Part shown: positions 1-6,819 of the stretch, one piece after another
Position numbering within the stretch: the first letter of the stretch is position 1
Layout of the letters: each line of letters begins with the position of its first letter
Origin: Rhodocyclaceae bacterium
GTDB lineage: Bacteria > Pseudomonadota > Gammaproteobacteria > Burkholderiales > Rhodocyclaceae
DNA length: 64,000 nt
NCBI GenBank assembly: GCA_018262775.1
Contig: JADFDU010000054.1
Location: 1-64,000 of the forward strand
Reading direction: 5' to 3'
Translations under genes and position numbers: made by a program
Notes under the pieces: generated by a model
Database searches by the model: none
Seen by the model: only the letters and a program-made list of their open reading frames with translations
Told to the model about the DNA's origin: nothing

Positions 1-132
1 GAGACTTGGAACTACTTCTAGATAGCCGATAGTTCGGAGAGCAAGTTCAATCTCATCGGCTGGGCGGTCCGATAACAGAGAAAACCTTGCCGAGGTTTGG
101 TGTGTTAATAAGATTTGGTCTCGCTGCCCCAC
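1..132 (-). CDS. possible partial ORF running off the left edge
   Basis: On the minus strand a frame stays open from GTG at 132 to the left end (44 codons), with a TGA just upstream at 163-165. The translation, with segments such as RDQILLTHQTSARFSLLSDR, has the look of real protein, and its codons (TTA, ACA) are less GC-biased than those of the neighbours. No convincing ribosome binding site precedes the GTG and I recognise no family. It may be the 5' end of a gene carried by the integrated element, or chance. Confidence 0.2.
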   Translation of the reverse strand, partial: MGQRDQILLTHQTSARFSLLSDRPADEIELALRTIGYLEVVPSL

Positions 133-330
133 GTCGCCATTGTGCCTGATGGCGAGCAGTAGTCATATGGATCAATCGATCTTTAATCTACTAAAATGTG
201 ATCATTTGATAGGAAATGTAGTTGATCGTTGTTGGTAATATTAAATTGTCACAGTACAATATCTATATATACAACAGATTAAAACGTTTTAAGCATTGCC
301 AAAACGATTTATATAGCTAATGGTTATTTT
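1..330. mobile_element. AT-rich edge of a probable integrated element
   Basis: This stretch differs in composition from the rest of the window. It is rich in A and T, most strikingly at 175-330, and contains no long reading frame. It ends exactly where a tRNA 3' half begins at about 331. Short palindromes such as TTAAAACGTTTTAA (279-292) and repeated AAAACG words (281, 301) resemble the arm and core region of a tyrosine-recombinase attachment site. That reading is inference: no integrase gene is visible in the window, and the element would lie to the left of position 1. Confidence 0.5.
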
Positions 331-376
331 CCTCCGAAGGCAGGGGTCGGACGTTCGAATCGTCTCGGGCGCGCCA
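331..376 (+). tRNA. 3' half of tRNA-Arg(CCG), probable att site
   Basis: The sequence folds as the 3' part of a tRNA: anticodon loop CTCCGAA (332-338) with anticodon CCG at 334-336, anticodon-stem 3' strand GGCAG, variable loop, T-stem GGACG with loop TTCGAAT and CGTCT, acceptor strand CGGGCGC, discriminator G and encoded CCA (374-376). The 5' half is missing: the five bases before the loop do not pair with GGCAG and no GCGCCCG acceptor strand lies upstream. Homology starting at the anticodon loop is the usual signature of an element integrated into a tRNA gene. A weak D-arm-like TAGCTAATGG (314-323) could be a decayed remnant. Confidence 0.75.
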
Positions 377-499
377 AATTCTCCATCAAACTGCACGCCC
401 GTGCAGCAGATTCCGCAAGCTTAATTTTGCCCGATTGTTGTTCCGCAGCGCGAGCGATGTGAATGTTGCCGCGATTGCGGCAGCGGTCCGAGCGGGCGG
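377..499. other. gap between tRNA fragment and first gene, with two hairpins
   Basis: No gene is seen here. CTGCACG-CC-CGTGCAG (391-406) is a perfect 7-bp inverted repeat just after the tRNA. TGCCGC-GATT-GCGGCA (467-482) is a perfect 6-bp stem just past the stop codon of the minus-strand gene that ends at 500. Either could act in 3'-end formation, but neither has a clear T-run. Confidence 0.35.
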
Positions 500-754
500 T
501 CAGCCCGTACTAGGCGGACGGAGCCGGCTGCGAAGCGTATACAGGAAATGATCACGCGTCGGGCTGGATTCATCGAGGGCGGCCTCCTGCTGCAAAGCCA
601 GGATATCCGCCGCTAGCTGCCCGGCGTCGATCTGGCGCGCCACGGCGGCGATGACAATCGCCACGGTTTGCTCGGTGGAGCGGAACAGGTCCGCCAGCAC
701 ACTGCGGAAGTAAATCGATTCACGCAACAGGTTTTCCAGTTCTTCCGACCCCAT
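500..754 (-). CDS. hypothetical protein
   Basis: An 84-residue, mostly helical, acidic protein that I do not recognise. The ATG at 754 (MGSEELENLL) is chosen because GGAGGGGCG lies directly before it; an in-frame ATG 12 codons upstream lacks such a site. The protein has no signal peptide, membrane segment or cysteine pair. It stands alone, upstream of mscL on the same strand and next to the tRNA fragment, so it is the first chromosomal gene after the presumed insertion. Coding-like composition and a good ribosome binding site support it as real. Confidence 0.6.
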   Translation of the reverse strand: MGSEELENLLRESIYFRSVLADLFRSTEQTVAIVIAAVARQIDAGQLAADILALQQEAALDESSPTRDHFLYTLRSRLRPPSTG

Positions 755-814
755 CGCCCCTCCAAATGGACTGGGGCGATTGTATCCCAAAAGTAATATA
801 GGTTGCGATAGTCT

Positions 815-1264
815 TTATTGCAGTTGCGAGGTGCAGTGGCCGCAGCGCGTCGCCTTGAGCGGGATTGTCGATAGGCAGTGCGGACACTCGCGCGTCGCCG
901 GTGCGGCCGGCTCGACGGCGGCGGTTTCGCTGCGCTTGAGACGATTCATGAACTTGATGGCCATGAAGATGGCGAAGGCGATGATGACGAAATCGACCAC
1001 GCTGTTGATGAAGGCGCCGTACTTGACGATGGGTGCGCCGGCCTTCTCGGCAGCGTCCAGTGTCTCGAAGGTCTTGTCGCCGAGATTCAGGTAGAGGTGC
1101 TTGAAGTCGACGCCGCCGAGCATGCGCCCGAGCATGGGCATCACCACATCCTTGACGAAGGACTCGACGATCTTGCCGAAGGCGCCACCGATGATGACGC
1201 CGACCGCCAGATCGACGACATTGCCCTTCATGGCGAACTCCTTGAATTCGCTGATGATGCTCAT
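815..1264 (-). CDS. mscL: large-conductance mechanosensitive channel MscL
   Basis: MscL is a pentameric inner-membrane channel that opens on hypo-osmotic shock to release solutes. The 149-residue sequence has the conserved N-terminal amphipathic helix (SIISEFKEF), the first membrane helix with [18 protein letters not shown], a periplasmic loop, and a second helix ([16 protein letters not shown]). After it comes a cysteine-rich tail with two CxxC pairs (C127/C130 and C141/C144), a zinc-ribbon-like extension that the shorter E. coli protein lacks. The ATG at 1264 is preferred to that at 1270 because AAGGA then sits about 7 bases upstream. Confidence 0.95.
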   Translation of the reverse strand: MSIISEFKEFAMKGNVVDLAVGVIIGGAFGKIVESFVKDVVMPMLGRMLGGVDFKHLYLNLGDKTFETLDAAEKAGAPIVKYGAFINSVVDFVIIAFAIFMAIKFMNRLKRSETAAVEPAAPATRECPHCLSTIPLKATRCGHCTSQLQ

Positions 1265-1416
1265 GTGCATTCCTTTCTTGACGGAGTTGGCGGAAGTGCA
1301 AGTGTCGCGGGAATCGTCGCGTCGCGCAATACGCTTTATCCGTAGCTCGATAGTGATGGACTGGGTTCTCTGCTAACCTGAATCCGTTTACTGCCTGTCT
1401 CGATCGGAGTGCATTC

Positions 1417-3633
1417 ATGAGAGCCGTCAAAATCACAGCCTTTGTCCTCGGTGGACTGGTGGCCCTGCTGGCCGCCGTTGCGGCCTTCGTCCTGGCGACT
1501 TTCGATGCCAACAAATGGAAGGGCGAGATTACGCAGCTGGTGCAGGAGAAGAAGAACCGCAGCTTGAAAATCGAAGGCGATCTGTCGCTGTCGCTGTTCC
1601 CGGCCATTGCTGTGAAACTGGGCAAGGCGACGCTGTCCGAATACAAGAGCGAGCAGGTGTTTGCTTCGATCGGCAGCGCCCGCATTTCACTGCGGCTGAT
1701 GCCGCTGCTGTCGAAACAGGTGGTGGTGGATACTGTCGAGATCGACGGCCTCAAGGCGCAGCTGGTGCGCTTCAAGGACGGCCACCTGAACATCGACGAT
1801 CTATTGTCCAAGGATGACAAAGAGCCGCCGACCCGCTTCGACATCGCCGGCGTGAAGTTTACCAACGGCGAACTCACCTGGCGCGACGAGAAAGCCGGCC
1901 AGGAACTGGTGGTCTCGTCCCTGAACCTGGCAACAGGGCGACTGGCGAATGCGGCGACGGACACATTCGACCTGTCGGCGACGCTGGTGGGCAGTAAGCC
2001 GCACATGGCGGCAGCGCTGAAGGCTGCCGGCCAGTACCGCTACGACCTCGAGCGGAAGAGCTACGGCGGCACCCAGCTGGCCGTGCGCCTGACGGGCGAC
2101 CTGGCCGAGATGAAGTCGCTGGATCTGACGCTGGCCGCGGCCGCCCTGCAACTGACCGGGGCGAACGAGCTTGCGGTGGAAAAGTTGCTGCTGACGGCGA
2201 AGGGCAAGGCAGCGGGCGATGCCTTTGAAGCGAAGCTGGAGGCGCCGACGCTGGCCCTGATGGCGGACAAGGCGAGCGGCGCGTCGGTCAATGCCGCGAT
2301 CAAACTGGCGGGCGCCGAGCGCGCTGTCGATGCGAAAATCGCGCTCTCCGACGTGGAGGGCAAAAGTCAGTCGCTGCAGGTCGGCAAGCTGGTGCTCGAT
2401 CTCGATGCGCGGCAGGGAGAGACGACAGTGAAGGGCAATCTGTCTTCGGCGCTATCCGCCAACATGGAGAAACAGACCATGGAATTGCCGGCCCTCAGCG
2501 GCGAATTGAATGTGGCCAATCCACAGATGCCGATGAAGAGCGTCAGGCTGCCGCTCGTCGGCGGCGTGCGTGCCGACATCGACGCACAGACCGTGGCCCT
2601 GCATGCCAGCACCCAGTTCGACGAGAGCAAAATCGCGGCCAAGGTGAATGTCTCACGCTTCAGTCCGCTGGCGCTGGGTTTCGACATCGACATCGACAAG
2701 CTCAACGTGGACAAGTACCTGCCGCCCAAGCCCGCCGCTGCAGCGGCGCAGTCGGCGGGGGAGAAGGCGCCGGAAAAGCCGCTCGACTTCTCGGGCATCA
2801 AGGGGCTGAACGCCAGCGGCGTCGTCAAGATCGGCCAGCTGCAGGTGTCGAACGTCAAGGCCGCCAATGTGCGCCTGGAGATCAAGGCCGCCAACGGCAG
2901 GCTCGACATCGCGCCGCTCTCGGCGAACCTCTACGATGGCACGCTCTCCGGTGCGTTGACGGTTAACGCCAACAACCATCAGGTTGGGCTGAAGCAGACG
3001 CTCGCCAATGTCAACATCAACCCCCTCATGAAGGATGCACTCGACAAGGACGTGCTGGAGGGGCGCGGCAACGTCATGCTGGACGTGGCGTCCGGCGGCA
3101 CGAGCGTTGCCGCCATGAAGAAGGCCCTCAGCGGCACGGCCAGCCTGGCCCTCAAGGACGGTGCCATCAAGGGCATCAACCTGGCGAAGACCTTCCGCGA
3201 ATCCAAGGCGCTGTTCTCCGGCCGCAAGGATGCCGTGCAACAGGCGAAGCAGGCGGAGAAAACGGATTTTTCCGAGCTGTCGGCCTCCTTCCGCATCGCC
3301 GGCGGGGTGGCGCACAACGACGATCTCAGCATGAAGTCGCCCTTCATCCGCCTCGGCGGTGCCGGCGACATCGACATCGGCGAAGAGCGCATGGACTACC
3401 TTGCCAAGGCCAGCGTGGTGAATACTACCGGCGGTCAGGGTGGCAGGGAGCTTGAGCACCTCAAGGGTCTTACCGTGCCGGTGCGGGTGAGCGGCCCCTT
3501 CGACAAGTTGGCTTACAAGATCGAGTTCGGCGGTCTGGTGGCGGAGGCTGCCAAGGCCAAGGTCGAAGAGAAGGTCAAGTCAAAGGTGGGAGACAAACTC
3601 GAGGGCGGCCTGAAGGGGCTGTTCAAGCGCTAG
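1417..3633 (+). CDS. AsmA family protein
   Basis: A 738-residue protein with one N-terminal membrane anchor (about residues 5-30, VLGGLVALLAAVAAFVLATF) followed by a long beta-rich periplasmic region. It shows AsmA-type features: the early DANKWK segment, conserved LSLSLFPAIAVKLGKATLSE and the C-terminal SGPFDKLAYKIEFGGLVAEA. AsmA-like proteins form groove-shaped bridges implicated in phospholipid transport to the outer membrane and in envelope homeostasis. GGAG lies 8 bases before the ATG. Its 3' end overlaps the convergent sirtuin gene by 11 bases. Confidence 0.88.
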   Translation: MRAVKITAFVLGGLVALLAAVAAFVLATFDANKWKGEITQLVQEKKNRSLKIEGDLSLSLFPAIAVKLGKATLSEYKSEQVFASIGSARISLRLMPLLSKQVVVDTVEIDGLKAQLVRFKDGHLNIDDLLSKDDKEPPTRFDIAGVKFTNGELTWRDEKAGQELVVSSLNLATGRLANAATDTFDLSATLVGSKPHMAAALKAAGQYRYDLERKSYGGTQLAVRLTGDLAEMKSLDLTLAAAALQLTGANELAVEKLLLTAKGKAAGDAFEAKLEAPTLALMADKASGASVNAAIKLAGAERAVDAKIALSDVEGKSQSLQVGKLVLDLDARQGETTVKGNLSSALSANMEKQTMELPALSGELNVANPQMPMKSVRLPLVGGVRADIDAQTVALHASTQFDESKIAAKVNVSRFSPLALGFDIDIDKLNVDKYLPPKPAAAAAQSAGEKAPEKPLDFSGIKGLNASGVVKIGQLQVSNVKAANVRLEIKAANGRLDIAPLSANLYDGTLSGALTVNANNHQVGLKQTLANVNINPLMKDALDKDVLEGRGNVMLDVASGGTSVAAMKKALSGTASLALKDGAIKGINLAKTFRESKALFSGRKDAVQQAKQAEKTDFSELSASFRIAGGVAHNDDLSMKSPFIRLGGAGDIDIGEERMDYLAKASVVNTTGGQGGRELEHLKGLTVPVRVSGPFDKLAYKIEFGGLVAEAAKAKVEEKVKSKVGDKLEGGLKGLFKR

Positions 3634-4366
3634 CGGCGTTCAGGCGTTCGAGCAGTTGCGGCAGCACGATGCCCGATGCGGCGTGCAGCGAAAAGTGAGC
3701 GTGACGCGTCAAAGAGGTACTTTCCGGATTGATTTCGATCACCGTGGCGCCGGCCGACAGGGCACGCAACGGCAGTTCTGCCGCGGGGTAAACCTGTGCC
3801 GAGGTGCCGATGCTGAGAAACACCTCGCAATGCTCGGCGGCCTCTTCTGCCCGTGCCAGGGCATCCACCGGCAGCATTTCGCCGAACCAGACGACGTCGG
3901 GACGCAGGTAGGCGCCGCAGTGGCAGCGCGGCGGCGACTCGTCCTCCGCAAAGCTACTGACGACGACCTGCTCGCGAGAGCACTTTACCCGCATCAGGTT
4001 GCCGTGCAGTTCCACCACTTCGTGGGAGCCAGCGCGCTGGTGCAGGCTGTCGATATTCTGCGTCACCAGCGTGAATTGCTCAAAGCGCCGCTCGAGCGCG
4101 GCCAATGCGGCGTGGCCGGGATTGGGCTGCAAGCTGGCAATGCGGGTGCGCCGCGCGGCATACCATTCCCACACCAGCTTGGGATCGCGCACGAAGCCTT
4201 CCGGCGTAGCCAACTTCAGCGGATCGTAGTTGGCCCACAATCCGCTCAGTGCATCGCGGAAGGTCGGGATGCCCGACTCGGCGGAGATGCCGGCACCGGT
4301 GAGCACGGCCACGCGGCGGGCCTGCGCCAGCTTGTCGATGAGTTCCCGCGGTATGTCGATGGCCAT
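3623..4366 (-). CDS. cobB: NAD-dependent protein deacylase (class III sirtuin, CobB-like)
   Basis: Sirtuins use NAD+ to remove acyl groups from lysines. This 247-residue protein has the NAD-binding GAGISAESGIPTFR, the catalytic QNIDSLHQRAG with its histidine in the following HG segment, a small zinc region (KC ... CHC) and VVWFGE. The WYAARR segment supplies the Tyr-x-x-Arg pair that in E. coli CobB and SIRT5 selects succinyl or malonyl groups, so deacetylase plus desuccinylase activity is likely. The ATG at 4366 has AGGA just upstream; an in-frame ATG 10 codons earlier is less likely. Confidence 0.9.
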   Translation of the reverse strand: MAIDIPRELIDKLAQARRVAVLTGAGISAESGIPTFRDALSGLWANYDPLKLATPEGFVRDPKLVWEWYAARRTRIASLQPNPGHAALAALERRFEQFTLVTQNIDSLHQRAGSHEVVELHGNLMRVKCSREQVVVSSFAEDESPPRCHCGAYLRPDVVWFGEMLPVDALARAEEAAEHCEVFLSIGTSAQVYPAAELPLRALSAGATVIEINPESTSLTRHAHFSLHAASGIVLPQLLERLNAASA

Positions 4367-4413
4367 GGCCGTCCTGACGGGATGGAACAGGCTCATGCTA
4401 CCATCGCCGCCCT

Positions 4414-5238
4414 ATGGACTGGACCCTTCTGCTACACGCCCTCATCCTCGGCATTGTCGAAGGCCTCACCGAATTCCTGCCGATCTCTTCCACGGGCCAC
4501 CTGATCCTGGCTGGCGATCTGCTCGGTTTCAACGACGAGCGCGGCAAGCTGTTCGAAATCGTCATCCAGGCTGGTGCCATCCTCGCGGTCTGCTGGGAAT
4601 ATCGCGGCAAAATCGGTGCGGTGGCGCGTGGTCTGCCGGAGGATGCCGCCGCTCGCCGCTTCATCTTCAACCTGGCTGTGGCTTTCCTGCCGCTGGCGCT
4701 GCTTGGCCTGCTCTTCCACAAGACCATCAAGGCGCATCTGTTCCAGCCGGTTCCTGTTGCGCTGGCTTTCGTTGCCGGCGGACTCTTCATTCTGTGGGCG
4801 GAACGGCGCCAGCATGTCATACGCTTCGAGTCGGTGGACCAGCTGACCTGGCGGGATGCCCTCAAGCTCGGCTGCGCCCAGGCCTTCGCCCTGATCCCGG
4901 GTACTTCGCGTTCGGGCGCCACTATCATCGGTGGCCTGTTTTTCGGCCTGTCGCGCCGGGCAGCGACCGAGTTCTCCTTCTTTCTTGCCATCCCGACCCT
5001 GTTTGCCGCCACTGCCTACCAGTTGTGGCAGGAACGGGCGCTGCTCAACCCGGACGATCTGGGCATGTGGGCGGTCGGTTTCGTCTCCGCCTTCATATCC
5101 GCCTTTTTCTGCGTGCGCTGGCTGTTGCGCTACATCAGCACGCACGACTTCACGGTCTTCGCCTGGTACCGCATCGCCTTCGGCTTCGTCGTCCTCGGCA
5201 CGGCGTATTCGGGCGTGGTCGACTGGAGCCACCCTTGA
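4414..5238 (+). CDS. uppP: undecaprenyl-diphosphatase UppP (BacA)
   Basis: UppP dephosphorylates undecaprenyl pyrophosphate to recycle the lipid carrier for peptidoglycan and surface polysaccharides. The 274-residue polytopic protein carries both signature motifs: [15 protein letters not shown] near the N-terminus and [13 protein letters not shown] near residue 165-180. Several hydrophobic helices follow to the C-terminus. It is transcribed divergently from the sirtuin gene (47-base gap) and its stop codon overlaps the TTG start of the next gene, so the two are probably translationally coupled. Confidence 0.96.
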   Translation: MDWTLLLHALILGIVEGLTEFLPISSTGHLILAGDLLGFNDERGKLFEIVIQAGAILAVCWEYRGKIGAVARGLPEDAAARRFIFNLAVAFLPLALLGLLFHKTIKAHLFQPVPVALAFVAGGLFILWAERRQHVIRFESVDQLTWRDALKLGCAQAFALIPGTSRSGATIIGGLFFGLSRRAATEFSFFLAIPTLFAATAYQLWQERALLNPDDLGMWAVGFVSAFISAFFCVRWLLRYISTHDFTVFAWYRIAFGFVVLGTAYSGVVDWSHP

Positions 5239-5804
5239 TCGTCTATCTCCACGGCTTCCGCTCATCGCCGCAGTCGAACAAGGCGCAACGACTGAAAGCG
5301 CACATGGAAGCGCGCGGCCTGGGCCATCTGTTCTGGTGCGAGCAACTACCGGTCTCGCCGCGTGCGGCCATTGCGCTTGCGGAAATTGCCATCGCGGCCG
5401 CGATGGCGCCGGTGACGGTGGTGGGCAGTTCGCTCGGCGGCTACTACGCCACGTACCTGGCGCAAAAGCACGGCCTGCGTGCGGTGCTGATCAATCCGGC
5501 GGTGGTGGCGCATCTCTCCCTCGCCGAATTCGTCGGGCCGCAGACCAACATGTACACCGGTGAGACCTTCGAATTCCGCGCCGAGTACATCGACGCACTG
5601 CGCGCTATGGAGGTGCCGCGGCTGTCGCGGCCAGAGGAGGTCCTGCTGCTGGTCGAAGAAGGCGACGAGACGCTCGACTACCGCCAGGCCGTGGCGAAGT
5701 ACGCCGGCTGCCGGCAGGTGCTGCTGCCGGGCGGCGACCACAGCTTCACGCGCTTCGCCGATTTCATGGACACAATTCTCGATTTCGCCGGGCTGCTGAA
5801 ATGA
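5235..5804 (+). CDS. YqiA/YcfP-type alpha/beta-hydrolase (esterase)
   Basis: A 189-residue small alpha/beta hydrolase of the UPF0227 family. It begins with the strand and oxyanion region [12 protein letters not shown], has the nucleophile elbow GSSLGGYYA (Ser about residue 70), a late aspartate in [11 protein letters not shown] and a C-terminal GGDHSFTRF with the catalytic histidine. The start is a TTG at 5235 overlapping the uppP stop as TTGA, with GGAG 6 bases upstream; no ATG gives a complete N-terminus. The substrate is unknown; E. coli YqiA hydrolyses short acyl esters in vitro. Confidence 0.85.
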   Translation: MIVYLHGFRSSPQSNKAQRLKAHMEARGLGHLFWCEQLPVSPRAAIALAEIAIAAAMAPVTVVGSSLGGYYATYLAQKHGLRAVLINPAVVAHLSLAEFVGPQTNMYTGETFEFRAEYIDALRAMEVPRLSRPEEVLLLVEEGDETLDYRQAVAKYAGCRQVLLPGGDHSFTRFADFMDTILDFAGLLK

Positions 5805-5830
5805 GCGCCCCGCACAGCCGCCCGAAGGGG

Positions 5831-5961
5831 CGCCAGTCACGACACGGAGCCGCGCACCCCAGGAGTACTTCTTCAGGGCTGCTTCGCCCGTCCTTCAGGG
5901 CGCAGCGGCGAACCGTCGTCACCCTCTTCCTCGGGAAGGTGGCTGGGGGGAAGGGAGTCCC
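5831..5961. repeat. intergenic repeat copy A with a nested 50-bp unit
   Basis: The gap between the esterase and methyltransferase genes is related to the tonB-aroE gap (9708-9789): both start CGC(C)AGTCA..CGA, contain GGAGCCGCG, then GTCACCC, a TTCC/GGAAAGG dyad and TGGGGGGAAGG. The last motif supplies the ribosome binding site of the downstream gene. Here the copy is split by an extra 50 bp (5855-5904) beginning CACCCCAGGAGTACTTC, which matches the tandem repeat at 61086-61177. So one repeat family seems inserted in another. Confidence 0.6.
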
Positions 5962-6783
5962 GTGAGCTTCGATCCCGTCCGCCACAAGCGTGAGGAACGC
6001 GCTGGCTACAACCTGATCGCCGCGCGCTACGCCGAAGGCGCCGCGCTGCGTGCCGACCTGAATGCCGCGTTTCTGGCGGCGGCCGATCTGCGGCCGGGGC
6101 AGCGCGTGCTGGATTTGGCGAGCGGGCCGGGCGTGCTGGCTGGCTTGGCAGCGGCAGCCGTTTGCGGCGGACTGGTGGTGGCGAGCGACATTGCCGAAGG
6201 AGCCTTGCAGGAAGGGCGCCGCCGGGCCGTTGCGGACAACCTGGCCTTCGCCGCCGCCGATGCGGAGCGGCTGACTTTCGCCGATGCCGCCTTTGACCGC
6301 GTGCTGTGCGGCCTCGGCTTGATGTTTTTCCCCGAGGCCGGGAGGTCGCTCGCCGAGATGCGCCGCGTGCTCAGGCCGGGCGGGCTCGCCGTGTTCTCGG
6401 TGTGGGGCGAGGAAGTGCGTGCGCCACTGGTGTCCTGCGCCCTGCAATGCATTCGCCGTATCCTGCCGCCGCCCAAGGCCGGGCGCCTGTCGCCCTTCCG
6501 CTTTGGCCAGCCGCAGCAGTTGCAGCAGGCGCTTGAAGCAGCGGGATTTGTCGATATCGAAGTGCGCGCGCATACGCTGTCCTGCGCCTTCGATTCACCC
6601 CAGGCATACTGGCAGGCCTTCCGTGACATGGCTGGCGGCGCGGCTGCGGGCCTGTCGCGCCTGCCCGAGGAGACGCTGGCGCGCCTCGGCAGCGAAGTGG
6701 CACGAGAACTCGCGCCCTGGCGTCAGGATTCGGGCTATGTGCCGGAGAGCGAGGTACTGATCGCGGTGGCGTGTCGGGTATAA
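5962..6783 (+). CDS. class I SAM-dependent methyltransferase
   Basis: A 273-residue Rossmann-fold methyltransferase of the UbiE/methyltransferase-11 type. Motif I is VLDLASGPGVLAG (about residues 49-61), the acidic motif II residue lies in VVASDIAEGAL, and motif IV/post-I is FDRVLCGLGLMFFPEA followed by MRRVLRPGGLAVFSVWG. The C-terminal part is specific and unassigned, so the substrate cannot be named. The start is a GTG preceded by GGGAG. It is probably transcribed alone or from the uppP operon across the repeat. Confidence 0.8.
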   Translation: MSFDPVRHKREERAGYNLIAARYAEGAALRADLNAAFLAAADLRPGQRVLDLASGPGVLAGLAAAAVCGGLVVASDIAEGALQEGRRRAVADNLAFAAADAERLTFADAAFDRVLCGLGLMFFPEAGRSLAEMRRVLRPGGLAVFSVWGEEVRAPLVSCALQCIRRILPPPKAGRLSPFRFGQPQQLQQALEAAGFVDIEVRAHTLSCAFDSPQAYWQAFRDMAGGAAAGLSRLPEETLARLGSEVARELAPWRQDSGYVPESEVLIAVACRV

Positions 6784-6784
6784 T
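6756..6784 (+). promoter_or_regulatory. candidate promoter for the RNase II-type gene
   Basis: A perfect TATAAT (6779-6784) overlaps the stop codon of the methyltransferase gene, 36 bases before the next ATG. No good -35 hexamer is visible at the standard distance (ACTGAT at 6756), so this is a -10-only prediction. Confidence 0.4.
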
Positions 6785-6819
6785 TCCGCCCCATCCCCCC
6801 CGGCTTCCAGTACTCCCCG

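Noticed and set aside
720-2006. 428-codon minus-strand frame across mscL and the AsmA gene
   Set aside because: It lies antisense to the N-terminal part of the AsmA gene and out of frame with mscL; the product is Arg/Ser/His-rich, typical of a GC-rich shadow.
4230-5234. Upstream extension of the esterase frame
   Set aside because: It runs through uppP in another frame. Homology starts at the TTG at 5235.
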